This document shows positions 1 to 6,359 of a stretch of DNA of 18,800 nt, in pieces. A model generated the notes under the pieces. That model was not told the DNA's origin. It ran no database searches and saw only the letters and a program-made list of their open reading frames with translations. The position numbers and the translations under genes were made by a program. The stretch spans positions 1 to 18,800 of the forward strand of contig JAFUUB010000058.1 in the NCBI GenBank assembly GCA_017483985.1. Reading direction: 5' to 3'. Source of the stretch: Bacteroidales bacterium. Lineage in GTDB: Bacteria > Bacteroidota > Bacteroidia > Bacteroidales > UBA932. Within the stretch, counting starts at the first letter, position 1. Each line of letters opens with the position of its first letter.

Positions 1-5
1 AATTT

Positions 6-1001
6 ATGTATTTTTCTCAATTCGTTGGAGTTGACATCTCCAAAAACACGCTGGATGCTGCAATCTATCCAGCAAAAGACAAGAAGTTGGACTTTCTCCA
101 CTTCGACAACACGCAGAAAGGCCTCTGTAAGATGATGACATGGCTTAAGCGCCGTGGAATCAAGCCCTCCGAGATGGTGATTTGTGCGGAACACACAGGC
201 GTATATACAAACCCTCTGATTGCTTTTGCAGACAAGAAGGGATTGGCTTTGAGTCTGAACCCGCCTCTGGATATCAAGCATTCCATGGGTATTGCCAGAG
301 GCAAGAATGACGCCGTAGATGCCGGTCGCATTGCCGAATATGCACACAATCATCGGGATAAGCTTCGGTTATATGAAAAGCCTTCAGAGGCTATCTTGAA
401 ATTGCAATATCTCCTCACAGAGCGACGTCAATATATGCGTCAGCGAACCGCCTTGATTAATCTTAATAGTGCTATGGGCAAGTATGAGACCCCTGAGGCC
501 CGTACCCGTAATGAGTCTGCCATTCATCACTGCGAAAAGCTGGTCAAGAAAGTCGAAGAACAGATGATGGCCGTCCTCTGCACCGAGCCGGATGTTAAGC
601 GGAACTTCGACCTGGTGAGCAGCGTCAAGGGTATAGGCCTCATAAATGCAATCAATACTGTCGTTTACACCAATAACTTCAAGGCGTTCGAGACGCCAAG
701 AAGATATGCTTGTTACATTGGGGTGGCGCCATTTGACCATACGTCTGGCACAAGCGTAAAGGGTAAAACACAGGTGTCAAAGATATGCCGGACCCAGCAA
801 AAGGCAGAACTGTCAATGGCTGCCAGAAGTGCCATTATACACGATCCTGGACTCAAGCGCTATTACCAGCGAAAGATGAAAGAGAAAGGTGGCGGAAAGG
901 ACGTTCACGGCGTAGTTCTTAACGCCGTCAAGTTCAAACTCATCCTGCGGATGTTCGCTGTCGTGAAATCAGGGCAGCCCTATAAAGTCTTGAACTACTA
1001 A
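6..1001 (+). CDS. IS110-family transposase (DEDD recombinase)
   Basis: This 331-aa protein is the recombinase of an IS110-family insertion sequence, which moves DNA by a RuvC-like DEDD domain plus a C-terminal serine-containing domain. The N-terminal domain shows VGVDISKNTLD with D10, CAEHTGVY with E62, and GKNDAVDAGRIA with D102 and D105, giving the full acidic tetrad. The C-terminal domain has SVKGIG at about 206-211 and GVAPFDHTSGTS at 239-250, where S247 is the likely catalytic serine. Length fits the family, and no frameshift or internal stop is present, so it could be active. Only five bases precede the ATG, so the left end of the element lies outside the window and a Shine-Dalgarno cannot be judged. 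The gene is visibly more A/T-rich than the chromosomal genes to its right, which fits recent acquisition. The right end was not found with certainty; IS110 elements lack long terminal inverted repeats. Confidence 0.95.
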   Translation: MYFSQFVGVDISKNTLDAAIYPAKDKKLDFLHFDNTQKGLCKMMTWLKRRGIKPSEMVICAEHTGVYTNPLIAFADKKGLALSLNPPLDIKHSMGIARGKNDAVDAGRIAEYAHNHRDKLRLYEKPSEAILKLQYLLTERRQYMRQRTALINLNSAMGKYETPEARTRNESAIHHCEKLVKKVEEQMMAVLCTEPDVKRNFDLVSSVKGIGLINAINTVVYTNNFKAFETPRRYACYIGVAPFDHTSGTSVKGKTQVSKICRTQQKAELSMAARSAIIHDPGLKRYYQRKMKEKGGGKDVHGVVLNAVKFKLILRMFAVVKSGQPYKVLNY

Positions 1002-1156
1002 AATACAATCGGTTGAACTATCTACAATGCTTAGTGCCAGATTGCAGGAGATGCAACAAGTTAGAGTAATAGACACGGGTCTAATCAAAGTAATAGTATC
1101 GCTCCACTTCTTCCAATCCGGCACAGGCAGATAGCGACACCATCAGGAACATAGAT
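1002..1156. other. non-coding right flank of the IS110 transposase gene
   Basis: These 155 bases hold no convincing gene. They include two small hairpins, TTGCA/TGCAA around 1043-1057 and TAGAC-ACGG-GTCTA around 1071-1084. In the IS1111 branch of IS110 the guide (bridge) RNA is encoded downstream of the recombinase, while in the IS110 branch it lies upstream. I cannot assign the branch or define the RNA here. The right IS boundary probably falls within this stretch or shortly after it. Confidence 0.35.
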
Positions 1157-1366
1157 ATGGAAACACAATACCAAGACCGCATTGAACAGTGCTTCAGTGC
1201 ATATAAAGACATTATCCTGGGACAAGCGGCACATCCAGAAGATGATGACTATGATATACTGGAATCTCAGGTCGTGTGTGACCTGGAGAGGGCAATAGAG
1301 GATAAAGTCAGAAGACAGTTGTTGTTGGATCTTAAAGCGTATCTAAGCAATGAGCTACCCTTCTAA
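1157..1366 (+). CDS. small acidic hypothetical protein, 69 aa
   Basis: I do not recognise this short ORF. It starts at an ATG preceded by AGGAACATAGAT, a weak possible ribosome site, and ends with TAA. The product is soluble-looking and acidic at its centre (HPEDDDYDILES at about residues 26-37), with a predicted helical second half rich in E, R, K and L, and no signal peptide or membrane segment. Base composition matches the A/T-rich insertion sequence to its left rather than the GC-rich chromosome to its right, so it probably belongs to the same acquired segment, as an IS-adjacent passenger or the remnant of a larger element. It could also be a chance ORF, since only its length and plausible amino acid composition support it. 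Confidence 0.4.
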   Translation: METQYQDRIEQCFSAYKDIILGQAAHPEDDDYDILESQVVCDLERAIEDKVRRQLLLDLKAYLSNELPF

Positions 1367-1395
1367 GGCATAATCTTCTAACGAAAACTACACCG

Positions 1396-1482
1396 GCAAC
1401 AGTCGGGCGCGAGGAGAGCCTTTTCACGGAACTCCCCGCAGCGCCCGTACTGTAGCCGCCGCATGTCGTATATTGCGGCGGC
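1396..1482. other. two consecutive hairpins in intergenic DNA
   Basis: The first hairpin pairs ACAGTCGGGCGC (about 1398-1409) with GCGCCCGTACTGT (about 1441-1453): twelve pairs with a single bulged base, and an inner GGAG/CTCC stem. The second pairs GCCGCCGCA (1455-1463) with TGCGGCGGC (1474-1482), a nine-bp perfect stem. Neither is followed by a good T-tract on the plus strand. They sit at the junction between the A/T-rich segment and the GC-rich chromosome, so they may be an element end, a small structured RNA, or mRNA 3' structure. Confidence 0.4.
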
Positions 1483-1506
1483 GGTGCCTTATTCAAAAAA
1501 ACATAC

Positions 1507-1554
1507 AAAAAAAGAGGCTGTAATCCTTGGAAAATTCTTAGAATACAGCCTCTT
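1507..1554 (-). terminator. intrinsic terminator of the histidine phosphatase gene
   Basis: The arms AAGAGGCTGTA (1512-1522) and TACAGCCTCTT (1544-1554) form a perfect 11-bp stem. Read on the minus strand the stem is followed by a run of seven T (complement of A at 1507-1513), with a second run of seven A at 1495-1501. It begins about ten bases after the phosphatase stop codon. This is the clearest rho-independent terminator in the window. Confidence 0.85.
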
Positions 1555-1563
1555 GTCATTATT

Positions 1564-2877
1564 TCACGGCCGAGCGGGTCGGTGGGTGACGAAAAGGTCC
1601 GTCCGGGCCTTCAGGTAGGCTTTGAGGTCGGCCCAGCGGTAGTAGGGACCCGCTGCGGGGACGAGGTCGCCGAAGCGGGCCTCCCCGCCGTTGAGGAGCA
1701 GTTTCACGAGGATGTCGCCGCCCCGGCCCCTTTTCGGCGTGTAGAAGACCAGCTGGAGGTTCGTGGCCATGGGGGAGCGGAAGGTCTGGAACCAGTAGAC
1801 GAGGTCGTCCGGCGTGTCGGGCACATGGCCGGCCCCGTCGATGTCCATGAGCATCAGGAGGGTCATCAGGCAGTGGTCGTGCCCGAAGCGGAGGTCCGCA
1901 CCCCGGCTCCCGGCGGCGAGACGCTCCTCCGCCTTGGCGACCATGTCGTCGACGATGGCCGCGCAGGCCGTCTGGTAGGGGTAATATTCCCGGAACCGCT
2001 CGAAGTTGTCGACTTCCCACATCGTGGCGAACTCTTCCGGTTCGAAGATGCCGCCGACATCGATCCGCACGTCGTCCGGCAGGCTCTCCATCCCTGCGAC
2101 CAGCATGTACAGGTGGAAGAAGACCATGAACGGAGACCGGTCTCCGAGCGCAGCTTCCGGGTCCTTGAACAGCCTGGCGAGTACGCGGGTGTACTCGGGA
2201 AAGGTCCGGAGGAAGAATTCCTCCGCCGTCTCCTGCCAGGGGAGCGGCGGTACGCTGCCTTCGTACCGGAAGGGGTTCCGGCCCATGTTCGGTGCGGTCA
2301 CCTGGACGTCCAGGAGGCCCTGGTGTTCATAGATTTCGATATCGGGACAGAGCTGGGCGAGGGTCAGGCAGCACGCCCCCATGCTGAGGATCGACCGGAT
2401 GGAAGTGGACGCGCAGGCGTCGACCCGGCTTCCCTTGCGGAAGGCGGAGGGGAACGAGCAGACCATCGTCCCGGCAATCCACCGGTGCTGTTCCCAGCCC
2501 TTCGGCGTGAGGTCGCCGACCCGGTACTGGGCCGTTTCCCAGAACGCGCCCAGGACCTCACGCAGCGCGGCCCCGTCGTCCGTCAGGTTGCCGTCCTTCG
2601 CCCCGGCCTCCAGCATGTCCAGGAGTTCGGTGTAGGTCCGCGACGTATAGGCATAGCGCGAGCCGTGCCGGCCGTAATGGGTGAGATAGACCGGCTCATA
2701 GCCCTTCGGGGCGGGTGTCGCCGCCTGCGGGGAGCAGTCATAGAGGCAGTCGAGCCCCGCACTCTTGTTCCAGTCGGCGCGCACCTCTTCCCGCACGCCG
2801 GTGCGCTGGGCGTGGCAGGCCGCACTCCCCGCCACGAGGAGCACCGACACCAGGAAAACACGAAATATCCGCTTCAT
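1564..2877 (-). CDS. secreted histidine-type phosphatase (histidine acid phosphatase / MINPP-like)
   Basis: This 437-aa protein belongs to branch 2 of the histidine phosphatase superfamily, which removes phosphate from esters such as inositol phosphates through a phosphohistidine intermediate. The catalytic signature LTHYGRHGSR lies at residues 65-74 with nucleophile H71. The distal acid motif is FGHDHC at 331-336 (H333, D334), in place of the HAE of typical MINPP enzymes. The N-terminus is a signal peptide (MKRIFRVFLVSVLLVAGS) with likely cleavage after CHA at residue 23; C21 lacks a good lipobox, so periplasmic or outer-membrane-associated location is inferred. I chose the ATG at 2877 because the signal peptide begins there and a -7 promoter box ends only five bases upstream; the reading frame extends further upstream but would bury the signal sequence. 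It is a single-gene unit between a strong terminator and its own promoter. Substrate is unknown; phytate-like inositol phosphates are a guess from family. Confidence 0.85.
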   Translation of the reverse strand: MKRIFRVFLVSVLLVAGSAACHAQRTGVREEVRADWNKSAGLDCLYDCSPQAATPAPKGYEPVYLTHYGRHGSRYAYTSRTYTELLDMLEAGAKDGNLTDDGAALREVLGAFWETAQYRVGDLTPKGWEQHRWIAGTMVCSFPSAFRKGSRVDACASTSIRSILSMGACCLTLAQLCPDIEIYEHQGLLDVQVTAPNMGRNPFRYEGSVPPLPWQETAEEFFLRTFPEYTRVLARLFKDPEAALGDRSPFMVFFHLYMLVAGMESLPDDVRIDVGGIFEPEEFATMWEVDNFERFREYYPYQTACAAIVDDMVAKAEERLAAGSRGADLRFGHDHCLMTLLMLMDIDGAGHVPDTPDDLVYWFQTFRSPMATNLQLVFYTPKRGRGGDILVKLLLNGGEARFGDLVPAAGPYYRWADLKAYLKARTDLFVTHRPARP

Positions 2878-2882
2878 GCCTG

Positions 2883-2890
2883 CAAAGATA
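2883..2890 (-). promoter_or_regulatory. -7 promoter box of the phosphatase gene
   Basis: On the minus strand this reads TATCTTTG, matching the Bacteroidota -7 consensus TAnnTTTG exactly. It is followed by CAGGC and then the ATG, so the start of transcription should fall at or within a base or two of the start codon. No good TTTG -33 box is seen at the expected distance. Confidence 0.65.
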
Positions 2891-2900
2891 GGATTTTTTA

Positions 2901-2982
2901 CCGGAATGACAGGCCCCGGCCCGCCCCTTCCGGCCCGCTCCGTCACGGCAGGCTTCGCCTTGCCTGTTTCGGATGTCATGCG
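2901..2982. other. GC-rich palindromic intergenic stretch
   Basis: This non-coding DNA between the phosphatase promoter and the tRNA contains nested inverted repeats: ATGACA (2906-2911) with TGTCAT (2974-2979), ACAGGC (2909-2914) with GCCTGT (2962-2967), and a tip CAGGC (2949-2953) with GCCTG (2962-2966) around GGCTTCGCC. Some pairings exclude each other. I see no ORF of interest in it. Confidence 0.35.
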
Positions 2983-3004
2983 CAAGTGCCTGGATGATAA
3001 GCGT

Positions 3005-3052
3005 TTAAAGGATGTTAACCTATGCAGAATGACATGGGTTAACATCCTTTAA
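3005..3052. repeat. long near-perfect hairpin
   Basis: The arms TTAAAGGATGTTAACC (3005-3020) and GGTTAACATCCTTTAA (3037-3052) are perfectly complementary over 16 bp. The stem can continue with one T-G pair and ATG/CAT (3022-3024 with 3033-3035), leaving loop CAGAATGA. It lies about 50 bases beyond the 3' end of the minus-strand tRNA and could stop that transcript, though no long T-run follows on either strand. A small palindromic repeat is the alternative. Confidence 0.6.
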
Positions 3053-3105
3053 GTGATTGTTGGACAGGTGGTTGGATTTGACGACCCTTTTGCTGTCCTG
3101 GCGAG

Positions 3106-3179
3106 TCGGGGTGATGTGACTCGAACACACGACCCTCTGCTCCCAAAGCAGATGCGCTAGCCAACTGCGCCACACCCCG
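3106..3179 (-). tRNA. tRNA-Pro (anticodon UGG)
   Basis: On the minus strand the sequence folds as a full cloverleaf of 74 bases. The acceptor stem pairs CGGGGTG (5') with CACCCCG (3'), the anticodon arm is TCTGC-TTTGGGA-GCAGA with anticodon TGG and G37, and the T-arm is GTGTG-TTCGAGT-CACAT with one wobble pair. The discriminator base is A, and the CCA end is not encoded, as is common in this phylum. It reads proline CCA codons and probably others by wobble. A consensus promoter lies just upstream. Confidence 0.93.
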
Positions 3180-3188
3180 ATAGGACCG

Positions 3189-3220
3189 CAAAGGTACGGC
3201 AAAATTTCCGATTGAGCAAA
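3189..3220 (-). promoter_or_regulatory. promoter of the tRNA-Pro gene
   Basis: Read on the minus strand, a -33 box TTTG (3217-3220) and a -7 box TACCTTTG (3189-3196) are separated by exactly 20 bases. Both match the Bacteroidota housekeeping sigma consensus without a mismatch. The tRNA 5' end begins nine bases after the -7 box. Confidence 0.8.
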
Positions 3221-3236
3221 AAGAACGTTATCTTCG
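3205..3236 (+). promoter_or_regulatory. probable promoter of the alcohol dehydrogenase gene
   Basis: A TATCTTCG box (3229-3236) differs from TAnnTTTG by one base and has TTTC (3205-3208) 20 bases upstream. It overlaps the oppositely directed tRNA promoter, so the two may compete. The leader to the chosen ATG is about 21 bases. Confidence 0.45.
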
Positions 3237-3257
3237 CAGATTGAAACTTGTTTGCCT

Positions 3258-4424
3258 ATGCTTGGAAATTTCACCTACCACAATCCGACCCGGCTCCATT
3301 TCGGTAAGAAGGCGCTGGACTTCCTGCCGGAGGAACTTTCGGCCTACGGACCGCGGGTCCTGCTGACCTATGGCGGCGGTTCCATCAAGCGGACCGGGCT
3401 CTATGACCGCGTCCTCGACCTCCTCCGGGCCGCCGACAAGGAGGTCTTTGAAGACCCTGGTGTGATGCCGAACCCGACGGTGGAGAAACTCTATAAAGGC
3501 GCGGCCCTTGCCCGGGAGCACGACGTGGACCTTATCCTTGCTGTCGGCGGCGGTTCCGTCGTGGACTATGCCAAGGGTGTCGCAGCCTCGGCCTGGTGCA
3601 CCGAAGATCCGTGGCAGAAATACTATGTCCGCCAGGAGAATCCGGACTGTTGCCTGATCCCGGTCGGGACCATCCTCACGATGTCCGGCACAGGTTCCGA
3701 GATGAACGGCGGCTCCGTCATCACGAACCATGCCACGAAACAGAAGATCGGCAAGGTCTTCGGCCCGGAAAACTTCCCGAAGTTCACCCTCCTCGACCCG
3801 GTGCTGACCTATACGGTCCCGCGCTACCAGATGGTTGCAGGCATCTTCGACGTCATGTCGCACCTGATGGAGCAGTATTTCTCCGGGACCGACGACAACA
3901 CGTCTGACTACCTCGCAGAAGCCCTCATGCGGCAGCTGGTCCATGCCTCGCGCATTGCCGTGCACCAGCCCGAAGACTACGAGGCCCGTTCCAACATCAT
4001 GTGGACCGCGACCTGGGCGCTCAACACGCTCACGAAGATGGGCAAGGGCCAGGACTGGCAGGTGCACATGATCGGACAGTCCATCGGCGCGTACACCGAT
4101 GCGACCCACGGCATGACGCTTTCCGCCGTCTCGCCCGCCTACTACCGTTTCGTCGCGCTGTACGGCCTGCCGAAGTTCGTCCGTTTCGCCCGTACCGTGT
4201 GGGACATCCCGTCCGACGGCCTGTCCGACGAGGCGGCTGCCGAGGCCGGTATCGCCGCCTTGGAGTCTTGGATGCGGGAAATCGGGGTTGTGATGCACAT
4301 CACGGAACTCGGCGTAACCCCGGACATGCTGGAGGGCATCGCCGCCGGAGCCCCGTCCATTCCCACCGCCTACCATCCGCTCTCGAAGGACGACATCATC
4401 GAAATCCTCCGCCGGAGTATGTAA
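3258..4424 (+). CDS. iron-containing alcohol dehydrogenase (YqhD / butanol dehydrogenase type)
   Basis: This 388-aa cytoplasmic enzyme reduces aldehydes to alcohols (or the reverse) with NAD(P)H and a divalent metal. The dinucleotide loop is LAVGGGSVVDYAKG at 94-107, followed by TMSGTGSEMN at 141-150, typical of group III dehydrogenases. The four metal ligands are visible with family spacing: D198 and H202 in FDVMSHLMEQ, H270 in QVHMIGQ and H284 in DATHGM. The start at ATG 3258 gives MLGNFTYHNPTRLHFG, the usual family N-terminus; a TTG two codons earlier is possible but adds nothing. Length is normal. It is followed after 58 bases by the LolD-like gene, which seems to have its own promoter. 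A role in disposing of reactive aldehydes or in fermentative redox balance is inferred from the family; the cofactor choice is not decided here. Confidence 0.92.
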   Translation: MLGNFTYHNPTRLHFGKKALDFLPEELSAYGPRVLLTYGGGSIKRTGLYDRVLDLLRAADKEVFEDPGVMPNPTVEKLYKGAALAREHDVDLILAVGGGSVVDYAKGVAASAWCTEDPWQKYYVRQENPDCCLIPVGTILTMSGTGSEMNGGSVITNHATKQKIGKVFGPENFPKFTLLDPVLTYTVPRYQMVAGIFDVMSHLMEQYFSGTDDNTSDYLAEALMRQLVHASRIAVHQPEDYEARSNIMWTATWALNTLTKMGKGQDWQVHMIGQSIGAYTDATHGMTLSAVSPAYYRFVALYGLPKFVRFARTVWDIPSDGLSDEAAAEAGIAALESWMREIGVVMHITELGVTPDMLEGIAAGAPSIPTAYHPLSKDDIIEILRRSM

Positions 4425-4467
4425 GCGGTTCCCGGCAAGAGGCCCAGGGAATGGAACGGATTATCTA

Positions 4468-4475
4468 TACATTTG
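4468..4475 (+). promoter_or_regulatory. -7 promoter box upstream of the lolD-like gene
   Basis: TACATTTG matches TAnnTTTG and lies seven bases before the ATG at 4483, so a very short or absent leader is predicted. No clear -33 box is seen. Confidence 0.45.
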
Positions 4476-4482
4476 AACAGTC

Positions 4483-5142
4483 ATGGATATGATTATCGAA
4501 GCCACAGGTATCAAGAAAAGTTTCGGCACGCTGCAGGTGCTGCGCGGTGTGGATTTCCAGATGGAACGGTCGGAAGTCGTGGCCATCATGGGTGCCTCCG
4601 GAGCGGGGAAGTCCACGCTGCTGCAAATCCTGGGTACCCTGTCCACACCCGATGCGGGCACTCTCCGGATCGACGGGACGGACGTGCTGCACCTGGGCTC
4701 GAAGGACCTTTCGGCGTTCCGGAACCACCGGATCGGTTTCGTCTTCCAGGCCCACCACCTGCTGCCGGAGTTCACGGCCCTGGAGAATGTCATGATTCCG
4801 GCGCTGATCGGCGGGGTCCCGTCCCGGACCGCCCGGGAGCAGGCCTCCCGCCTCCTGGAGGATGTCGGCCTTTCGCAGCGGCTCACGCATAAGCCGTCGG
4901 AACTTTCCGGCGGCGAGCAGCAACGGGTCGCCATCGCCCGCGCCCTTGTCAACACCCCGGCCATCCTCTTCGCCGACGAGCCTTCCGGCAACCTCGACAG
5001 CAAGACCAAGGACGAAATCCACCGCCTGTTCTTCGACCTCCGTGACCGACTCGGGCAGACCATCGTCATCGTGACCCATGACTCCGGCCTCGCCGATCTG
5101 TGCGACCGCACGTGCGTCATGAAGGACGGCCTCTTCGTCTGA
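4483..5142 (+). CDS. lolD: LolD-type ABC transporter ATP-binding protein
   Basis: This 219-aa protein is an ABC ATPase of the MacB/LolD branch; LolD powers extraction of outer-membrane lipoproteins from the inner membrane by LolCE-type permeases. Visible motifs are Walker [10 protein letters not shown] at 37-45, Q-loop Q89 in FVFQAHHLL, signature [15 protein letters not shown] at 141-155, Walker [14 protein letters not shown] at 161-173 and switch H199. The stretch [16 protein letters not shown] at 91-106 is the characteristic LolD sequence and supports this over generic FtsE or MacB. No permease gene is adjacent, so its LolC/E partner must be encoded elsewhere, which is common in Bacteroidota. 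A second ATG two codons downstream (4489) is an alternative start. The gene ends before a large palindromic element that probably terminates transcription. Confidence 0.85.
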   Translation: MDMIIEATGIKKSFGTLQVLRGVDFQMERSEVVAIMGASGAGKSTLLQILGTLSTPDAGTLRIDGTDVLHLGSKDLSAFRNHRIGFVFQAHHLLPEFTALENVMIPALIGGVPSRTAREQASRLLEDVGLSQRLTHKPSELSGGEQQRVAIARALVNTPAILFADEPSGNLDSKTKDEIHRLFFDLRDRLGQTIVIVTHDSGLADLCDRTCVMKDGLFV

Positions 5143-5171
5143 CCGGTCTCTCTCCCCGGATAAATGGAGGT

Positions 5172-5304
5172 GTAAAAAAGAACCGGCTTCATGTTGGGAC
5201 GTGCCGCCCATGGCATATGAGTGGGAGGGGACCAGCCGTCTGGCTGGGAGGGACGAGGACCCGTAGGGTCCGAAGGTGGAAAAATGAAGCCGGTTCTTTT
5301 TTAC
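5172..5304. repeat. 133-bp palindromic element with nested hairpins, probable bidirectional terminator
   Basis: Perfectly complementary 21-base arms lie at 5172-5192 and 5284-5304; each has a run of six A or T at its outer side and a CCGG core. The 91-base interior holds three further hairpins: TGCC/GGCA (5202-5215), CCAGCC-GTCT-GGCTGG (5232-5247) and GGACCC-GTA-GGGTCC (5257-5271). It stands between the convergent lolD and Spy-like genes and gives a T6 tail on both strands, so two-way termination is a natural role. The elaborate interior is more than a terminator needs, suggesting a structured repeat or RNA. Confidence 0.65.
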
Positions 5305-5306
5305 CT

Positions 5307-5374
5307 GGTTGGGATTTCGAATTTTTCGAAGGGGGTTGGTGATCAGTCGTTTCTGAGAAAGGTGACTCCCAACC
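5307..5374. other. second inverted-repeat cluster downstream of the Spy-like gene
   Basis: The arms GGTTGGGA (5307-5314) and TCCCAACC (5367-5374) enclose two small inverted repeats, TTCGAA-TTT-TTCGAA (5316-5330) and TTTC-TGA-GAAA (5350-5360). It starts two bases after the larger palindrome and ends 13 bases from the Spy-like stop codon, so it is probably part of the 3' end of the minus-strand operon. Confidence 0.4.
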
Positions 5375-5386
5375 CATCCGTGCTGG

Positions 5387-5959
5387 CTACACTTCGGCCG
5401 GGACCTCCTCGGTTCCACCTTGCTGACGGCGGCCGGGACGTTCACCCTGCGGCCTGTCTGACGGCTTGCGCCCCTGTCCAGGCTTGGCCTGTCCTTGACG
5501 GCCGGGACCACCCTGGCCGAGACGGCCGATCTGCTGATGGCGGAACTTCTCTTCGGCGAGGAAGAGCTTGCCGACCTTTTCAATGGGGAGGACGCCCTTG
5601 AACTTGGACAAGGAGCCGCTTTCGACCGCGTCGGCCATCTGCTTGGCGGAAACATAGTCGCTGAGCAACTTGTCAATGTCGCCGGATCCTGCCTCCACGG
5701 CTTCCTTCAGGGCCTTGTAGGCCTCGCCCGAAGCCTTGTAAGCCTCCATGCGGCTTTTCTGGGCCTCGTTGTAGACCGGCCAGAAATTCTGGGCTTCGGC
5801 CTCGGTCAGGTCGAGTTCGGCGGTGAGGAATGCCACCCGTTCGGCGCGGACCTTCTCTCTCCAGGATCCGTTGTCTTTCTTCTGGGCATTGTCCTGCTGG
5901 GCCCATGCGCCCAGGGTCACGAGGACCAGTGCGCAACATACGCTAATAACCTTCTTCAT
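5387..5959 (-). CDS. Spy/CpxP-like periplasmic protein
   Basis: This 190-aa exported protein has a signal peptide (MKKVISVCCALVLVTLGAWA, cleavage before QQDN) and a helical body. The segment LDLTEAEAQNFWPVYNEAQ at about 49-67 is the typical motif of Bacteroidota proteins related to Spy/CpxP, which bind unfolded proteins or relay envelope stress. Residues from about 145 to 190 form an unusual tail rich in G, Q, P and R (QGGPGRQGQAKPGQGRK and onwards), likely disordered. The start at 5959 overlaps the 3' end of the preceding membrane-protein gene by 17 bp, so translation is probably coupled. Its position in an operon with an ECF sigma factor suggests it is an output or sensor of that regulator. 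Chaperone activity is inferred from family resemblance only. Confidence 0.7.
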   Translation of the reverse strand: MKKVISVCCALVLVTLGAWAQQDNAQKKDNGSWREKVRAERVAFLTAELDLTEAEAQNFWPVYNEAQKSRMEAYKASGEAYKALKEAVEAGSGDIDKLLSDYVSAKQMADAVESGSLSKFKGVLPIEKVGKLFLAEEKFRHQQIGRLGQGGPGRQGQAKPGQGRKPSDRPQGERPGRRQQGGTEEVPAEV

Positions 5960-6320
5960 GGCTGATGTAGTTTACTTGTTCGACAGAGATTCCTTCGTCG
6001 ACCAGATAGTTGACGATGTCCTCGTCGGAGAGGAAAAGGGTCTCGTCGGGGTCGACGATTCCGTCCGGGTCCATGGCCTGGGCCAGGTAGGTGACGTAGT
6101 CCCAGTCGGCATCGTCTTCCGGCATCGCTGCAGTTTTCCGGAGGATGAAGTTGCCGACGGTCACGGCGAGAAGCATGCTGGCGGCGATGGCGGCATACGG
6201 GGCGAGACGGCGGGTCCAGGGCACGGCCTGTGTCCGGGTCCCGTCCGGAATCCGCTGCAACCGCTGCAGCAACGCTTCGAAGTAGCCTTCCGGCGTGGAT
6301 ATGTCGTTTCTTCTGGTCAT
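5943..6320 (-). CDS. single-pass membrane protein in sigma-factor operon (anti-sigma candidate)
   Basis: This 125-aa protein lies directly after the ECF sigma gene, 39 bases downstream. It has an N-terminal TPEGYFEALLQRLQRIP segment (residues 9-25), one membrane helix at about 40-60 (APYAAIAASMLLAVTVG), and an acidic C-terminal part (residues 67-125) on the far side of the membrane. The YFE..L motif recurs in small Bacteroidota proteins found between ECF sigma factors and Spy-like proteins. No zinc-binding anti-sigma HxxxCxxC motif and no FecR domain is present. By position and topology it is a candidate regulator of the sigma factor, but this is inference. It overlaps the next gene by 17 bp. 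Confidence 0.6.
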   Translation of the reverse strand: MTRRNDISTPEGYFEALLQRLQRIPDGTRTQAVPWTRRLAPYAAIAASMLLAVTVGNFILRKTAAMPEDDADWDYVTYLAQAMDPDGIVDPDETLFLSDEDIVNYLVDEGISVEQVNYISHEEGY

Positions 6321-6359
6321 AACTGCTTACTTGGACACGGTTTCACAGGAAAGGTTTAA

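Noticed and set aside
1367..1500. Integron attC site after the 69-aa ORF
   Set aside because: TTCTAAC after the stop is only loosely like a core site and no matching GTTRRRY partner is placed to make an attC fold; no integrase is present.
1582..2997. 471-codon open frame antisense to the phosphatase
   Set aside because: Composition typical of a GC-rich shadow frame, no domain, and the opposite strand encodes a protein with signal peptide and catalytic motifs.
3106..3179. tRNA-Pro as an integration site of a mobile island
   Set aside because: No integrase gene and no repeated copy of the tRNA 3' end was seen nearby in the window.
5143..5386. Short open frames across the palindromic element
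   Set aside because: They are read through inverted repeats on both strands, have no start signals and overlap each other; non-coding structure explains the region better.
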